Shown one piece after another: positions 8,532 to 16,615 of a stretch of DNA of 64,000 bases. This DNA is from Neobacillus sp. PS3-12 (GTDB lineage: Bacteria; Bacillota; Bacilli; Bacillales; Cytobacillaceae). Each line of letters begins with the position of its first letter. The stretch's first letter is position 1. The notes under the pieces were generated by a model. That model made no database searches. It saw nothing but the letters and a program-made list of their open reading frames with translations, and was not told the DNA's origin. The stretch spans positions 1,550,001 to 1,614,000 of the forward strand of contig NZ_CP133268.1 in the NCBI RefSeq assembly GCF_030915385.1. The letters are read 5' to 3'. The translations under genes were made by a program, and so were the position numbers.

Positions 8532-10172
8532 TTACTGACTACCCACTAAAACAGAAAAATCGGCATCTAAATCCTCTAATGATTTGGTCAGTACGTGGAC
8601 ATGCACATTCCAACGCCCAGCCATATTGAAATACATTCCTTGTGCTTGATATCGGCCAGTTTCCTTTTTTTGAGCATTTATTGTATTATCACCCATTGCC
8701 ATTTCTTTTGAAGTAAACGTTAGGCTCACTTGTTCTATCTTCGTAATCGGTTTACCTCTCTGGTCTTTTATGACAACATTGAATGTATTTTGTCCGCTTA
8801 TATTTGGGCCAATTTTTAATGAAATAGTGTTTTTGGACAAAGCTTTCGTTTCATTAAATGGACCAGGTGCTGACATCGCTGTAGGCAAATTGGTTAAAAT
8901 AACTGCCATCACCAGGACAGCAAGTCCCGTTATGGCTTCACCCCATAAAGTAAAGCGCCATCCATTAGGTTTAAGTTTCCTTGCCTTCATCGAATTCACG
9001 AATGCAAATAAAAGCATGATGAAAAATAGAACTATTTTTCCTAACAAAACCTTTCCATAATTCGTATGGAAGATTGAACTTATGGTAGGAATATAAAGAA
9101 AACTGCTATATACACCACTAGCCGCTAATATGAAAACCAAAAATACTCCCCATGGAAAAAATAAGTGGACGATGCCCCTAAAGAATATTCTCCCTTCTTC
9201 CTTTTTCCTTAAAGGAAGGAAAGTGAGCATGGCAATAAGACTTCCAATCCAAATAGAAGCACTTACCAAATGAAGGCTGTCCATTGTAATGGTAAGAATC
9301 TTGTTTTCAGCTGATGATGCATGACTTGTCATAGCCTTTAAGACGATTACAGTGATCCCAATAATGAAGGCAATCCATAAAGAACCGTTATTTTTTTTAG
9401 CGAACATACGAAACGAGAAAATACCCAAAAGAAGAGTCAAAATAAATTGATATAACCATACTTGGCCAAATGTAGAGTTCGAAATCATTTCTTTTAAGAT
9501 GGATAGGTCCCATACATCTAACCAGCTGCGATTTGTCTGAACTACGGCTTCTAATGGTAAACTAATGAAAATGCTTAAAAATAACAAAACATAGGCAACG
9601 TTAAAGACCCATCGATATTGCTTCTCCATCGATGCACTTTGTAAGCTCCCTTTTGGCAGGATGCAAAGATAAAAAAAGAGCATCCCGATATAAATGGCTC
9701 CGCTAATATATTGGACCCAACGAATGATAATGAGATCCAGATGTGGAACATAGCCCAAAGTTTTTCCTTTAAGAAGAGAAATTTGACTACCGGCTTTACC
9801 AATTTGGAACGGAATAACACCATCAACGGGGTGTCCATCAGCAGAAACAATCTTCCACTTTATGGTATAAATACCGACTGGAAGATTGGGCTTTACATTT
9901 GTCTTCAAAATTTTAGGATTATTACTTTCAATATGTTCATTGCCTTGGTCAACACGTTTCCCGTTCTGGTCAATGACTTGCATAAAATGAAAGGATGGCT
10001 GGATTTCTTCACTAAACTCAATACTTACATTCTGTGGAGGCTGGTGGAGATTCTGGTTGTCCACAGGGAAAGATTTTATAATATAAGCATGAGCGGAAGA
10101 AAGAGTCGGGAAGGAAAAGAAAATAATTGAAATTGTTATGATATAGATGAAAATTCTCTTATTAAATATCAT
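8532..10172 (-). CDS. ycnJ: CopC-CopD fusion copper protein YcnJ
   Basis: A 546-residue protein in three parts. A signal peptide ends SSA before the copper-binding mature start HAYIIKSFP, and a CopC domain follows (about 28-125) with VDGVIPFQIG near its end. A CopD membrane domain (about 145-435) has around eight helices with histidines such as MTSHASS and DSLHLVSASIWIG. A C-terminal extracytoplasmic beta domain (about 440-540) completes it. B. subtilis YcnJ has this layout and is a copper importer induced by copper starvation. The gene leads ycnJ-ycnI. Function in copper uptake is taken from the family. Confidence 0.92.
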   Translation of the reverse strand: MIFNKRIFIYIITISIIFFSFPTLSSAHAYIIKSFPVDNQNLHQPPQNVSIEFSEEIQPSFHFMQVIDQNGKRVDQGNEHIESNNPKILKTNVKPNLPVGIYTIKWKIVSADGHPVDGVIPFQIGKAGSQISLLKGKTLGYVPHLDLIIIRWVQYISGAIYIGMLFFYLCILPKGSLQSASMEKQYRWVFNVAYVLLFLSIFISLPLEAVVQTNRSWLDVWDLSILKEMISNSTFGQVWLYQFILTLLLGIFSFRMFAKKNNGSLWIAFIIGITVIVLKAMTSHASSAENKILTITMDSLHLVSASIWIGSLIAMLTFLPLRKKEEGRIFFRGIVHLFFPWGVFLVFILAASGVYSSFLYIPTISSIFHTNYGKVLLGKIVLFFIMLLFAFVNSMKARKLKPNGWRFTLWGEAITGLAVLVMAVILTNLPTAMSAPGPFNETKALSKNTISLKIGPNISGQNTFNVVIKDQRGKPITKIEQVSLTFTSKEMAMGDNTINAQKKETGRYQAQGMYFNMAGRWNVHVHVLTKSLEDLDADFSVLVGSQ

Positions 10173-10382
10173 CTGTCACCCTTCTCTTTATGGCAGTTAC
10201 ACCCTTGGCTAAAGACCTAAAATACCTAGGAATATTTTTCTATTAATTTTTATCATATAAGAAATAATTTTTATAAACAACATATTTTTGTTACAAATGT
10301 TTTATTTCTTGTTTGCTTTTAACATCGCTTCGCAATTATGTTTTTACAACAATTTTCTTGTTAAAAAACACCCAAATAATAT

Positions 10383-10418
10383 AGCAAAAAACACCATCCA
10401 CTAATTGGAATGGTGCTT
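10383..10418 (-). terminator. Intrinsic terminator overlapping the end of bdbC
   Basis: The minus strand has CACCATTCC / GGATGGTG with one bulge, followed by TTTTTTGC. The 5' arm of the hairpin lies within the last codons of bdbC. It ends the CDF-bdbD-bdbC unit. Confidence 0.7.
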
Positions 10419-10817
10419 TTCACTCCTTACAAGGATTGCAAGTGAGATAGTTATGATTGTAAATGCTGTAAATGCCATCATTGGAATAGTAATGAATCCA
10501 AGCAAATTCAGGTAATCCTTCGAACAGGGCACCCCAGTTTTACACATTTCAAACTGTTGAAGATATGGGACCTTTTGCAATAGAATGTGATACCCTGAAA
10601 TCATCATCCCGATAATCGATAGCGGGAGCGTATAACGATAGATGTCTTTGTCATTTCGATAAAAAGCAATCCCCAAAATAATGGCAAGTGGGTACATAAA
10701 AATCCTCTGATACCAGCAAAGTGTACAAGGAATAAAATGAAGGACCTCACTTAAATATAAACTGCCCAATGTAGCAATGACGGCCGCAAGCCAAGAAAGT
10801 AATAAAGATTTATTCAT
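10401..10817 (-). CDS. bdbC: Disulfide oxidoreductase BdbC (DsbB family)
   Basis: A 138-residue, four-helix membrane protein. The quinone-linked active site CTLC (FIPCTLCWYQRIFMYP) follows the first helix, and a second cysteine pair (MCKTGVPC) lies in the later extracytoplasmic loop, as in DsbB/BdbC. It reoxidises the thiol oxidase BdbD using menaquinone. I chose ATG 10817 because AAAGGAG lies seven bases upstream; the frame is open further but that start would overlap bdbD. The start is two bases beyond the bdbD stop, so the pair is translationally coupled. Confidence 0.93.
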   Translation of the reverse strand: MNKSLLLSWLAAVIATLGSLYLSEVLHFIPCTLCWYQRIFMYPLAIILGIAFYRNDKDIYRYTLPLSIIGMMISGYHILLQKVPYLQQFEMCKTGVPCSKDYLNLLGFITIPMMAFTAFTIITISLAILVRSEKHHSN

Positions 10818-10818
10818 C

Positions 10819-11514
10819 CTATTTCTCCTTTGCCGCCTGATCAACCATCTTCTTTAGGTCATCAAAGGTTGTTCCATCAAACAATTTACCATTAACAAAA
10901 ATCGTAGGCGTACCAGTTACATTGAGCTTTTCAACTAGACTCATATCCTTCTGCCAGGCCGCATCCGATTTTTTGGCATCGAAATATTGCACAACCTTAT
11001 TTACATCTTCATCACTGGCAACCTCTTTTAGAGTGTCAGTGAGAAATTTTTCATCATATACATCCATTTTTTCATATTTGCTGTCTTCAGGTTGTTTTTG
11101 ATATAGAGAATCGTGGAATTTCCAAAATGTTTGATTCCCAAGAACCGCATAGACCGCTTCAGCAAACTTTGCAGAACGTGTTGAATCTGTATAAATGAAG
11201 GAATCATTCATAAAATACAATTTCGCTTCTCCTGTATCAACGAGCTCTTGTTTAATGATTGGAATAACCTTTGCATTAAAATTTTTGCAGTTTGGACATT
11301 TGTAATCTCCAAACTCGATAATGGAAACAGGTGCCGTACTTTTACCAATGTAAGGCTGTTTCGTGTAATCAATTTTTTCCTTCTGAGTTGTCGTGTTTTG
11401 GCTTTTATGCGGGGCTAGAAAGATAAAGCCAATAATAAAAACAGCAACTAAACCGACGATCCAAAATACGAATTTTGCGGAAGAATTTTTAGAACCTTTT
11501 TTTGAATTAGCCAT
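10819..11514 (-). CDS. bdbD: Thiol-disulfide oxidoreductase BdbD (DsbA-like)
   Basis: A 231-residue membrane-anchored thioredoxin-fold oxidase. One N-terminal helix (about 15-35) is followed by the active site CPNC in EFGDYKCPNCKNFNAKVIP and the cis-proline region NVTGTPTIFVNGK. It introduces disulfides into exported proteins and is recycled by BdbC, encoded next. The ATG at 11514 has GAGGTG upstream; a possible start nine codons earlier lacks one. It lies 30 bases after the CDF exporter gene with no terminator between, so the three may be one operon. Confidence 0.93.
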   Translation of the reverse strand: MANSKKGSKNSSAKFVFWIVGLVAVFIIGFIFLAPHKSQNTTTQKEKIDYTKQPYIGKSTAPVSIIEFGDYKCPNCKNFNAKVIPIIKQELVDTGEAKLYFMNDSFIYTDSTRSAKFAEAVYAVLGNQTFWKFHDSLYQKQPEDSKYEKMDVYDEKFLTDTLKEVASDEDVNKVVQYFDAKKSDAAWQKDMSLVEKLNVTGTPTIFVNGKLFDGTTFDDLKKMVDQAAKEK

Positions 11515-11544
11515 ATACTCGAACACCTCAAAATAGTTCAATGA

Positions 11545-12429
11545 TTAATAATACGGATTTAAATGAATAAGTACTTCTTCAATATTAGTATACTTTTTCA
11601 TGAGTGTAAATTTTATTTGCTTGGCTAGGTCGTGCCCTTCTTCAATTGTTTTGTCATGATCGACTGATATTCTCACATCAACCATTATGTAGTGTCCATG
11701 TTCCCTAGCCCTCACGCGGTCAATCCTCTTTACATCATTGAACTGAGAGATGATTTGATTCAGGTCTGCAAGAACATCCCCCTTTATATTCCGTTCAAGC
11801 AGAATGTTAAAGGAATCCACTAAGATCTCAATGGCAATTTTTAAAATTAACAAGGCAACAATCATACTGGCAATTTTATCGCTATAAAGAAGCCAGCCTA
11901 TATGAATAGTTACCCCAATATGGACTAAAACAACCCCAATCGCTGCCGTAAATGATGCAGCAATATCTGCCTTATGATCTAGAGCAATAGCTTCAATGGC
12001 TTTACTCTTAAATTGTTTTGCTTTTTGTACTGAGTAATGATAAAGGTATTGCTTGATACCAAAGGATAAAACGGCCACATAAAGTGTCAGAATACTAGGG
12101 ATCTGGAAGGGTTCAATAAGTCCGATTAAGCCCTGGTATCCTAAATAAAAGGATACAAGGATTAATAATATGCCAACGATGCTCGATGACATTACCTCAG
12201 CCTTCCCATGGCCATACGGATGGTCTTCATCTGCTGGTTTATTGGATATTTTAATAATAAATAAGGCAATAATCGAGGTTAGTACATCTGTCCCCGAATG
12301 GATTCCATCTGCAAAGACAGCATTACTGTTACCTAACCAACCAATTAAAATTTTACCGATTGCCAATATGGCATTACTCCAGGCACTAATTAATAACACC
12401 TTTTTTGATATTGATTCCCGCATCTCCAT
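11545..12429 (-). CDS. Cation diffusion facilitator (CDF) metal exporter, copy 1
   Basis: A 294-residue CDF protein with six membrane helices and a C-terminal cytoplasmic domain. Metal-site motifs are visible: FADGIHSGTDV in helix 2, HPYGHGKAEV in the loop and ALDHKADIAAS in helix 5. The C-terminal domain ends IEEVLIHLNPYY. It resembles the manganese exporters MneP/MneS (YdfM/YeaB) of B. subtilis in length and motifs, so Mn2+ or Fe2+ is more likely than Zn2+; this is inference. Start ATG 12429 is preceded by GGGGTGAG. A close paralog lies at 49.9-50.8 kb. Confidence 0.88.
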   Translation of the reverse strand: MEMRESISKKVLLISAWSNAILAIGKILIGWLGNSNAVFADGIHSGTDVLTSIIALFIIKISNKPADEDHPYGHGKAEVMSSSIVGILLILVSFYLGYQGLIGLIEPFQIPSILTLYVAVLSFGIKQYLYHYSVQKAKQFKSKAIEAIALDHKADIAASFTAAIGVVLVHIGVTIHIGWLLYSDKIASMIVALLILKIAIEILVDSFNILLERNIKGDVLADLNQIISQFNDVKRIDRVRAREHGHYIMVDVRISVDHDKTIEEGHDLAKQIKFTLMKKYTNIEEVLIHLNPYY

Positions 12430-12746
12430 GTCAACTCACCCCAAAAAACTTCAAACGAAAAACGGTTACCTTTCAACTATACTTAAAAATCTTAACAAAT
12501 AAAAGTTGGGTGGGTCTAGAGCAAAAGATTTTCCCCTATAAAGGATTCTAGTTAATTTGAAAAATTTTTATATTAGACCAAAAAAGTTGGTTGAAGTAAA
12601 AAGGCTCATATAATTTCTGCAACAGTATGCAAACTGTTTGCTCTAAAGATGGTGTATTGGTATAATATAATTTATTCTGAATTTTTATAATTTTTAATTT
12701 AATGGATTTAAAATTTTTTTGAAAGTTACAATGTGAGGTGCCTTTG
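12430..12746. other. AT-rich intergenic region with a promoter for the hydrolase
   Basis: No credible gene is present. On the plus strand a candidate sigma-A promoter TTGCTC (12638-12643), 17 bases, TATAAT (12661-12666) would give a leader of about 75 bases before the metallo-hydrolase. Confidence 0.5.
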
Positions 12747-13718
12747 TTGATTGAAGTTGATAAGAAGTGCTGTGAGGTTTTTCCGATTATCGTGCCTGAC
12801 AGTTTATTAAAAACGGTAAATTTCTTTTTATTTAAACGGGAGAATTCCCTCTCTCTCATAGATGCTGGTTGGAATAACGAAGACTGCTGGAAAGCTTTAA
12901 ATCTTGCCTTAAGGAATAATGGTTTTTCCTTAACGGATTTAACGGAAATTATTTTGACCCATCACCATATTGACCATATTGGACTGGTGAACCGAATCGT
13001 TTCGCAGCATCCGATCCCTGTCTACACGAGTCCCCTTTCGATTCCCCGCTTAAAAAGGGATAAAGACTTTCTTGAAATGAGGATAGAGTTTTATCAAAAG
13101 CTTTATCAAGAAATGGGCTGTGGGGAAACCGCCAAAGAAAGGATTGCCTATTTAAAAAAAGCTGCTTTTGATAATAAAGGTAATACTCTTCAAGCTGATA
13201 TTAGGAGCATTACCTCTAAATCCTTATTTAATCTGGATATTGTAGAGATTGCTGGGCACGCTCCCGATCAACTTGCCTTTTGGAATCAAAGGGAAAGCTG
13301 GTTATTTGCAGGTGACCTGTTACTTGAACATATCTCTAGTAACGCTCTAGTTGAACCTGACGAATTCGGAAAGAGGCTGCCTACCTTGTCACAACACATA
13401 AAATCTTTGCAGAAATGCATGGAGCTAGATGTAAGTTTGGTATATCCAGGTCACGGAAACCTGATTAAAAATCCAAATGATTTAATTAAGAAAAGATTAG
13501 AGCGTACAGAAGCAAAATGCCAGCGGTTAATCAAGCTGATCAAGTCGGGGATTACAACAGCCAGTGACATCGCCGTCACATGGTACAAAAATATTTATTA
13601 TGAGCAATTTGGCCTGGTTATGTCGGAAATTATCGGTCATCTCGATTACTTGGAAATGCAAGGGAAAATAGAAAAACAACTTATCAATGGAGTTTGGCAA
13701 TTTAAAGTTGTATCTTAA
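12747..13718 (+). CDS. Metallo-beta-lactamase-fold hydrolase
   Basis: A 323-residue MBL-fold protein. The zinc-binding motif is THHHIDHIGL near residue 74, with later ligand positions in the stretches IVEIAGHAPDQ, WLFAGDLLLE and LVYPGHGNLI. A C-terminal winged-helix-like domain of some 80 residues follows, as in glyoxalase II-like proteins of the LACTB2 type. The start is uncertain: GTG 12738 and TTG 12744 and 12747 are in frame, and GAGGTG at 12735-12740 suits the TTG at 12747 best (six-base spacer). Substrate unknown. Confidence 0.82.
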   Translation: MIEVDKKCCEVFPIIVPDSLLKTVNFFLFKRENSLSLIDAGWNNEDCWKALNLALRNNGFSLTDLTEIILTHHHIDHIGLVNRIVSQHPIPVYTSPLSIPRLKRDKDFLEMRIEFYQKLYQEMGCGETAKERIAYLKKAAFDNKGNTLQADIRSITSKSLFNLDIVEIAGHAPDQLAFWNQRESWLFAGDLLLEHISSNALVEPDEFGKRLPTLSQHIKSLQKCMELDVSLVYPGHGNLIKNPNDLIKKRLERTEAKCQRLIKLIKSGITTASDIAVTWYKNIYYEQFGLVMSEIIGHLDYLEMQGKIEKQLINGVWQFKVVS

Positions 13719-13721
13719 TAG

Positions 13722-13788
13722 AAAAAAGTGGATCAATTTAGATCCACTCAGATTGTCGAGAAAGGGGTATTTTCTCGGCATTTTTTTA
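13722..13788 (+). terminator. Double hairpin after the hydrolase gene; left arm of a large inverted repeat
   Basis: The first hairpin is GTGGATC / GATCCAC with a T-run on its left side (outward, minus strand). The second is GTCGAGAAA / TTTCTCGGC followed by ATTTTTTTATTTT, a rightward terminator for the hydrolase gene. The whole block is repeated in inverted orientation at 14543-14595. Confidence 0.75.
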
Positions 13789-13839
13789 TTTTACCAGAAT
13801 TTAAATACTAAATTTTTTTGATGGTTCCTGCATATGGGC

Positions 13840-13969
13840 CTGTTGATTTCCGCTACGGGCACTCGCTTTCCGCGGGGAGGTCCTGGAGCCTCCTCGGCGC
13901 TTGCGCCTGTGGGGTCTCCAGTGACCTCTGATCCCGCAGGAGTCGAGTGCCCTCCGCTCCAATCAACAG
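13840..13969 (-). repeat. GC-rich palindromic repeat, copy A
   Basis: About 130 bp, edges CTGTTGATT and AATCAACAG. The interior is much richer in GC than the neighbourhood, with shared words GACTCCTGCGGGA, GAGACCCCACAGGCGC, GCCGAGGAGGCTCC and CGCGGAAAGCGAGTGC. Read on the minus strand it aligns end to end with copies B (14328-14461) and C (52381-52512). It abuts the transposase remnant. Confidence 0.9.
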
Positions 13970-14270
13970 CGAGGCAAAATAACCAAACAATTGTATTCCA
14001 ACACACTTTTTTATTTAATTTTGCTAAGTGTGTTGCAATCTTTTTTATGTTTTGGCAGGCTGCAGTAAGAAGAGCCTGTTCACTTGCATTTTTCAATCCC
14101 CGTAACCGACAGTAGCGAAGCCCGTGCAGCTCTTTTGAGTCTGCGATGTTTCACCTGATGTCTTCCTCTCAAAATTTATCAATCTTACGAAGAAGATGAT
14201 CATCAGGTACCAATTCATCAATAGATACAAATTCATATTCATTTTGGCTATAATCTTTTGACTTAAACAT
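13966..14270 (-). pseudogene. IS1182-family transposase remnant (both ends joined by an internal deletion)
   Basis: On the minus strand the N-terminus starts at ATG 14270 (MFKSKDYSQNEYEFVSIDEL, then VPDDHLLRKIDKF) and stops at TGA 14169-14171. From about 14150 a second frame carries the typical C-terminus ([20 protein letters not shown], then [20 protein letters not shown]). Some 350 residues of the usual 450-500, including the catalytic core, are missing. The C-terminal frame runs into palindromic repeat A. Recognition rests on remembered family sequences; it is clearly not functional. Confidence 0.8.
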
Positions 14271-14327
14271 TGGTTTCACCACTTTTTTGATTTATTAGTT
14301 GAGCTGAAGGACTCTATTAAAACACTC

Positions 14328-14461
14328 GTTGATTGGCGCGGAAGGCACGAAGACTCCTGCAGGAGTACGGGGCTGGGGAGACCCCACAGGCGCTTTTCGC
14401 GCTGAGGAGGCTCCCCTGGCACGCCTGCGGAAAGCGAAGTGCCTGGAGCGCCAATCAACAG
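14328..14461 (+). repeat. GC-rich palindromic repeat, copy B
   Basis: About 134 bp, bounded by GTTGATTGGCGC and GCGCCAATCAACAG, which pair with each other. The interior shares GGAGTACGGGGCTGGGGAGA and GCGGAAAGCG with copy C. It lies upstream of the dead transposase start, in the opposite orientation to copy A, so A and B themselves form an inverted pair around the remnant. Confidence 0.9.
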
Positions 14462-14542
14462 ACCTGTTTAACAACCTATACGCAATACTATTATTCTATA
14501 TTAACGCGGTATATCAATAAAGTTATAAAAAAAAATATGAAA

Positions 14543-14595
14543 GGCCGCCGAGTTTTGTCGACAGCCTGAGTGGATCAATTATGATCCACTTTTTT
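14543..14595 (+). terminator. Hairpin and right arm of the inverted repeat
   Basis: GTGGATCA / TGATCCAC (loop ATTA) is followed by TTTTTT on the plus strand. It ends rightward transcripts leaving the IS remnant just before the convergent nitronate-monooxygenase-like gene. It mirrors the block at 13722-13779. Confidence 0.7.
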
Positions 14596-14596
14596 G

Positions 14597-15565
14597 TTAT
14601 TTGTATGATAATTGTGATTGTAGCACGTTTAAACGCTCTTCCATGACTGAACGTGCTTCTTCCATCATCCCGTCGAGTAATTCCTTTACAGATGGGATAT
14701 CTTCGATAAGCCCCGCAATTTGGCCGCTGTTCATAAAGCCATTTTCCTGATTGCCTTCAATTGCACCCTTAATATGATAGGTCTCTGATGTCATTTCACT
14801 GTAGTTCTCAAAAGATAGGCCATGCAGTTCCTTTTGGATGATATCCGCTGCATAAGGAGATTTTAATACTCTTCGTACGAGACCATGTGACCGTCCTAAA
14901 ATGACTGTTTCATTATCTTCAGCTTTGACCAATCTTTGTTTGTAATTGGCGTGGAACGGTGCTTCCTTTGTTGCAATAAAACGGGTCCCCAGCTGTACCC
15001 CTGCTGCCCCCAGCATCAAAGCAGCCGCCAAACCTCTTCCGTCAGCAATTCCTCCTGCAGCGAGTACTGGAATCGATACATGCTTACTAATTTGCGGAAT
15101 AAGAGTAAATGTCGTTAATTCTAAACTAGAATTGATTCCTGCTGCCTCAAAACCTTCAGCAGCCAATAGATCTGCACCGGCTGCTTCTGCTTTTTTGGCA
15201 TGTTTTACTGAGGCCACAATTGCCAACACCTTGATATGATTAGCATGAAATTGAGGAATGTATGGAGCAGGATTACCTGCAGATAAAGATACAACTGGTA
15301 CCTTGTGTTCTATGACAAGGTCAACTAATTCTTTTGTATAAGGAGTTACCGTAATCGGAATGTTAACTGCAAAAGGTTTCCTAGTTTTTACCTTGGTTTC
15401 AAGGATGATTTTTTCCACTTCAGCGGGCTTCATCGTTCCGGCACCAATGGTTCCTAGTCCGCCTGCCTCAGAAACGGCTGCGGTTAGCTTTGCATTGCTT
15501 ATATTCCCCATTCCTCCTTGTATAATCGGATATTTAATGGAAAGGAGTTTACAAATATTGTTCAT
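14597..15565 (-). CDS. Nitronate monooxygenase / FabK-like flavoprotein
   Basis: A 322-residue TIM-barrel FMN protein of the 2-nitropropane dioxygenase family. Visible motifs are YPIIQGGMGNISNAKL at the start, AEGFEAAGINSS (the H of the usual GxEAGGH is replaced), PVLAAGGIADGRGLAAAL and GAAGVQLGTRFIAT for FMN phosphate binding. Similar genes accompany paa clusters in Gram-positive bacteria, but the role there is not established. I chose ATG 15565 because AGAGGTG lies eight bases upstream. It follows paaX and may be transcribed with it. Confidence 0.82.
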   Translation of the reverse strand: MNNICKLLSIKYPIIQGGMGNISNAKLTAAVSEAGGLGTIGAGTMKPAEVEKIILETKVKTRKPFAVNIPITVTPYTKELVDLVIEHKVPVVSLSAGNPAPYIPQFHANHIKVLAIVASVKHAKKAEAAGADLLAAEGFEAAGINSSLELTTFTLIPQISKHVSIPVLAAGGIADGRGLAAALMLGAAGVQLGTRFIATKEAPFHANYKQRLVKAEDNETVILGRSHGLVRRVLKSPYAADIIQKELHGLSFENYSEMTSETYHIKGAIEGNQENGFMNSGQIAGLIEDIPSVKELLDGMMEEARSVMEERLNVLQSQLSYK

Positions 15566-15654
15566 TTCATTCACCTCTTTTAATAATTATATTATTCTGA
15601 TATTTCACTTAAAAAAACAGCCAACGCCCTCAGATTCGACGAAAGCTGCTTTGA

Positions 15655-16536
15655 TTATTGGGTAATATATGGATGCTGTTTGGCATCATACGACTCGTCT
15701 TTTTTCCATAAATCATTATTCTCTTTAAAAATACTTTCAAAGAAACGGCTTGCTGGCTCCGCAAGGATTTGATAATACTGATTAAATAAAGTAGCAGCAA
15801 TCGTGCCATTCCACTTTGCTGGTAAAAGCTCTTTTGGAAGACCGGGATTAATAAATAAGAATTTCCGATATTCATGCACAAGCTTTGTCCGCTCCACAAA
15901 GCATTCTGCGTCGGACATTTCACCTTGATTAATGATGCTTTGATGGGCAATGTATTGTTTGCTGTACATTTCAATAAATTCTTCATACCTTTCGACAACT
16001 TGATCTAAATGCCAGCTTTTTTCAACAAGTGCATGATGGTCTTTCGGGCCAATGTAATCTGATACAAAAAAATCGACATAATCACGGATATCATATTTTT
16101 CAATCAGGAGTTTTACCTCTTTTTCCAAATTATTGGGGGATATCCAGCAGCCATTAGAAAAACTGCCAAAACCGCTCCACAATAATTCTTGGCGGAGATC
16201 ATCGCGAATCTGTCGTTTTTCTTCTGGAATGGTATACATCAATATCCGCCATTTCCCATCCCATTCATTTGGCTTAAGTTTGAAGATCCGATTAGCCGCT
16301 TCTTCAATTCGGTTTATACCCTGGTCTGTAAGAAAATAATAGCTTTTATTTCCTTGCTTTTCCGATTGAATCCAGCCTTGCTTGAGCATACGTGAGACTG
16401 CCACCCTGACTGCTTGCTCATTATGGCCAAACTCTTTTAATAAACGGATCAGACTGCCAATCCAAATTTTATTTCCATAGTGATGTATATGATCACCGTA
16501 AATTGTAAAAATCATCGAACGTGTATTTTCCCCCAT
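15655..16536 (-). CDS. paaX: Phenylacetate pathway repressor PaaX
   Basis: A 293-residue GntR-like regulator. The winged helix-turn-helix is at the N-terminus (RSMIFTIYGDHIHHYGNKIW, then LLKEFGHNEQAVRVAVSRML), followed by the PaaX central and C-terminal domains. In the family, phenylacetyl-CoA releases the repressor from paa promoters. ATG 16536 is preceded by AGGTGGTGG. A motif resembling those before paaA and paaK lies 17 bases upstream of the start, which suggests autoregulation. Confidence 0.93.
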   Translation of the reverse strand: MGENTRSMIFTIYGDHIHHYGNKIWIGSLIRLLKEFGHNEQAVRVAVSRMLKQGWIQSEKQGNKSYYFLTDQGINRIEEAANRIFKLKPNEWDGKWRILMYTIPEEKRQIRDDLRQELLWSGFGSFSNGCWISPNNLEKEVKLLIEKYDIRDYVDFFVSDYIGPKDHHALVEKSWHLDQVVERYEEFIEMYSKQYIAHQSIINQGEMSDAECFVERTKLVHEYRKFLFINPGLPKELLPAKWNGTIAATLFNQYYQILAEPASRFFESIFKENNDLWKKDESYDAKQHPYITQ

Positions 16537-16552
16537 CAATCCACCACCTGTA

Positions 16553-16571
16553 TAACAATATTTAAACGTTG
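16553..16571 (-). promoter_or_regulatory. Candidate PaaX operator before paaX
   Basis: Minus-strand sequence CAACGTTTAAATATTGTTA aligns with the 19-bp motifs at 25762-25780 and 27331-27349 (shared AACGTT, AT-rich middle, CA/AT-CG/TG-TTA half). Inferred from comparison within this window only. Confidence 0.5.
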
Positions 16572-16615
16572 TTTATTATTACTATTATTAACTATTTCAT
16601 TTCCAAAGTCCAAAA

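Larger units (their letters stand above)
13722..14595. mobile_element. Degenerate IS1182-type element with nested palindromic repeats
   Basis: Arms 13722-13779 and 14543-14595 are similar inverted repeats (AAAAAAGTGGATC, a hairpin partner GATCCACTCAG, then TGTCGA). Between them lie the two ends of an IS1182-family transposase and two GC-rich palindromic repeats. I infer that these arms are the ends of the old element. No clear target-site duplication is visible directly outside. Exact boundaries are uncertain. Confidence 0.5.

Noticed and set aside
9711..10130. 139-codon open frame on the plus strand
   Set aside because: It lies fully opposite the CopC part of ycnJ, has no ribosome site and an unlikely composition.
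12548..12859. 103-codon minus-strand frame upstream of the metallo-hydrolase
   Set aside because: AT-rich, overlaps the promoter and start of a supported gene, and has no ribosome site.
13834..14115. Open frames of 60-100 codons through the palindromic repeats (also near 14329-14569 and 52405-52548)
   Set aside because: They follow the GC-rich repeats, have no ribosome site, and their reading phrases recur only because the DNA repeat recurs.
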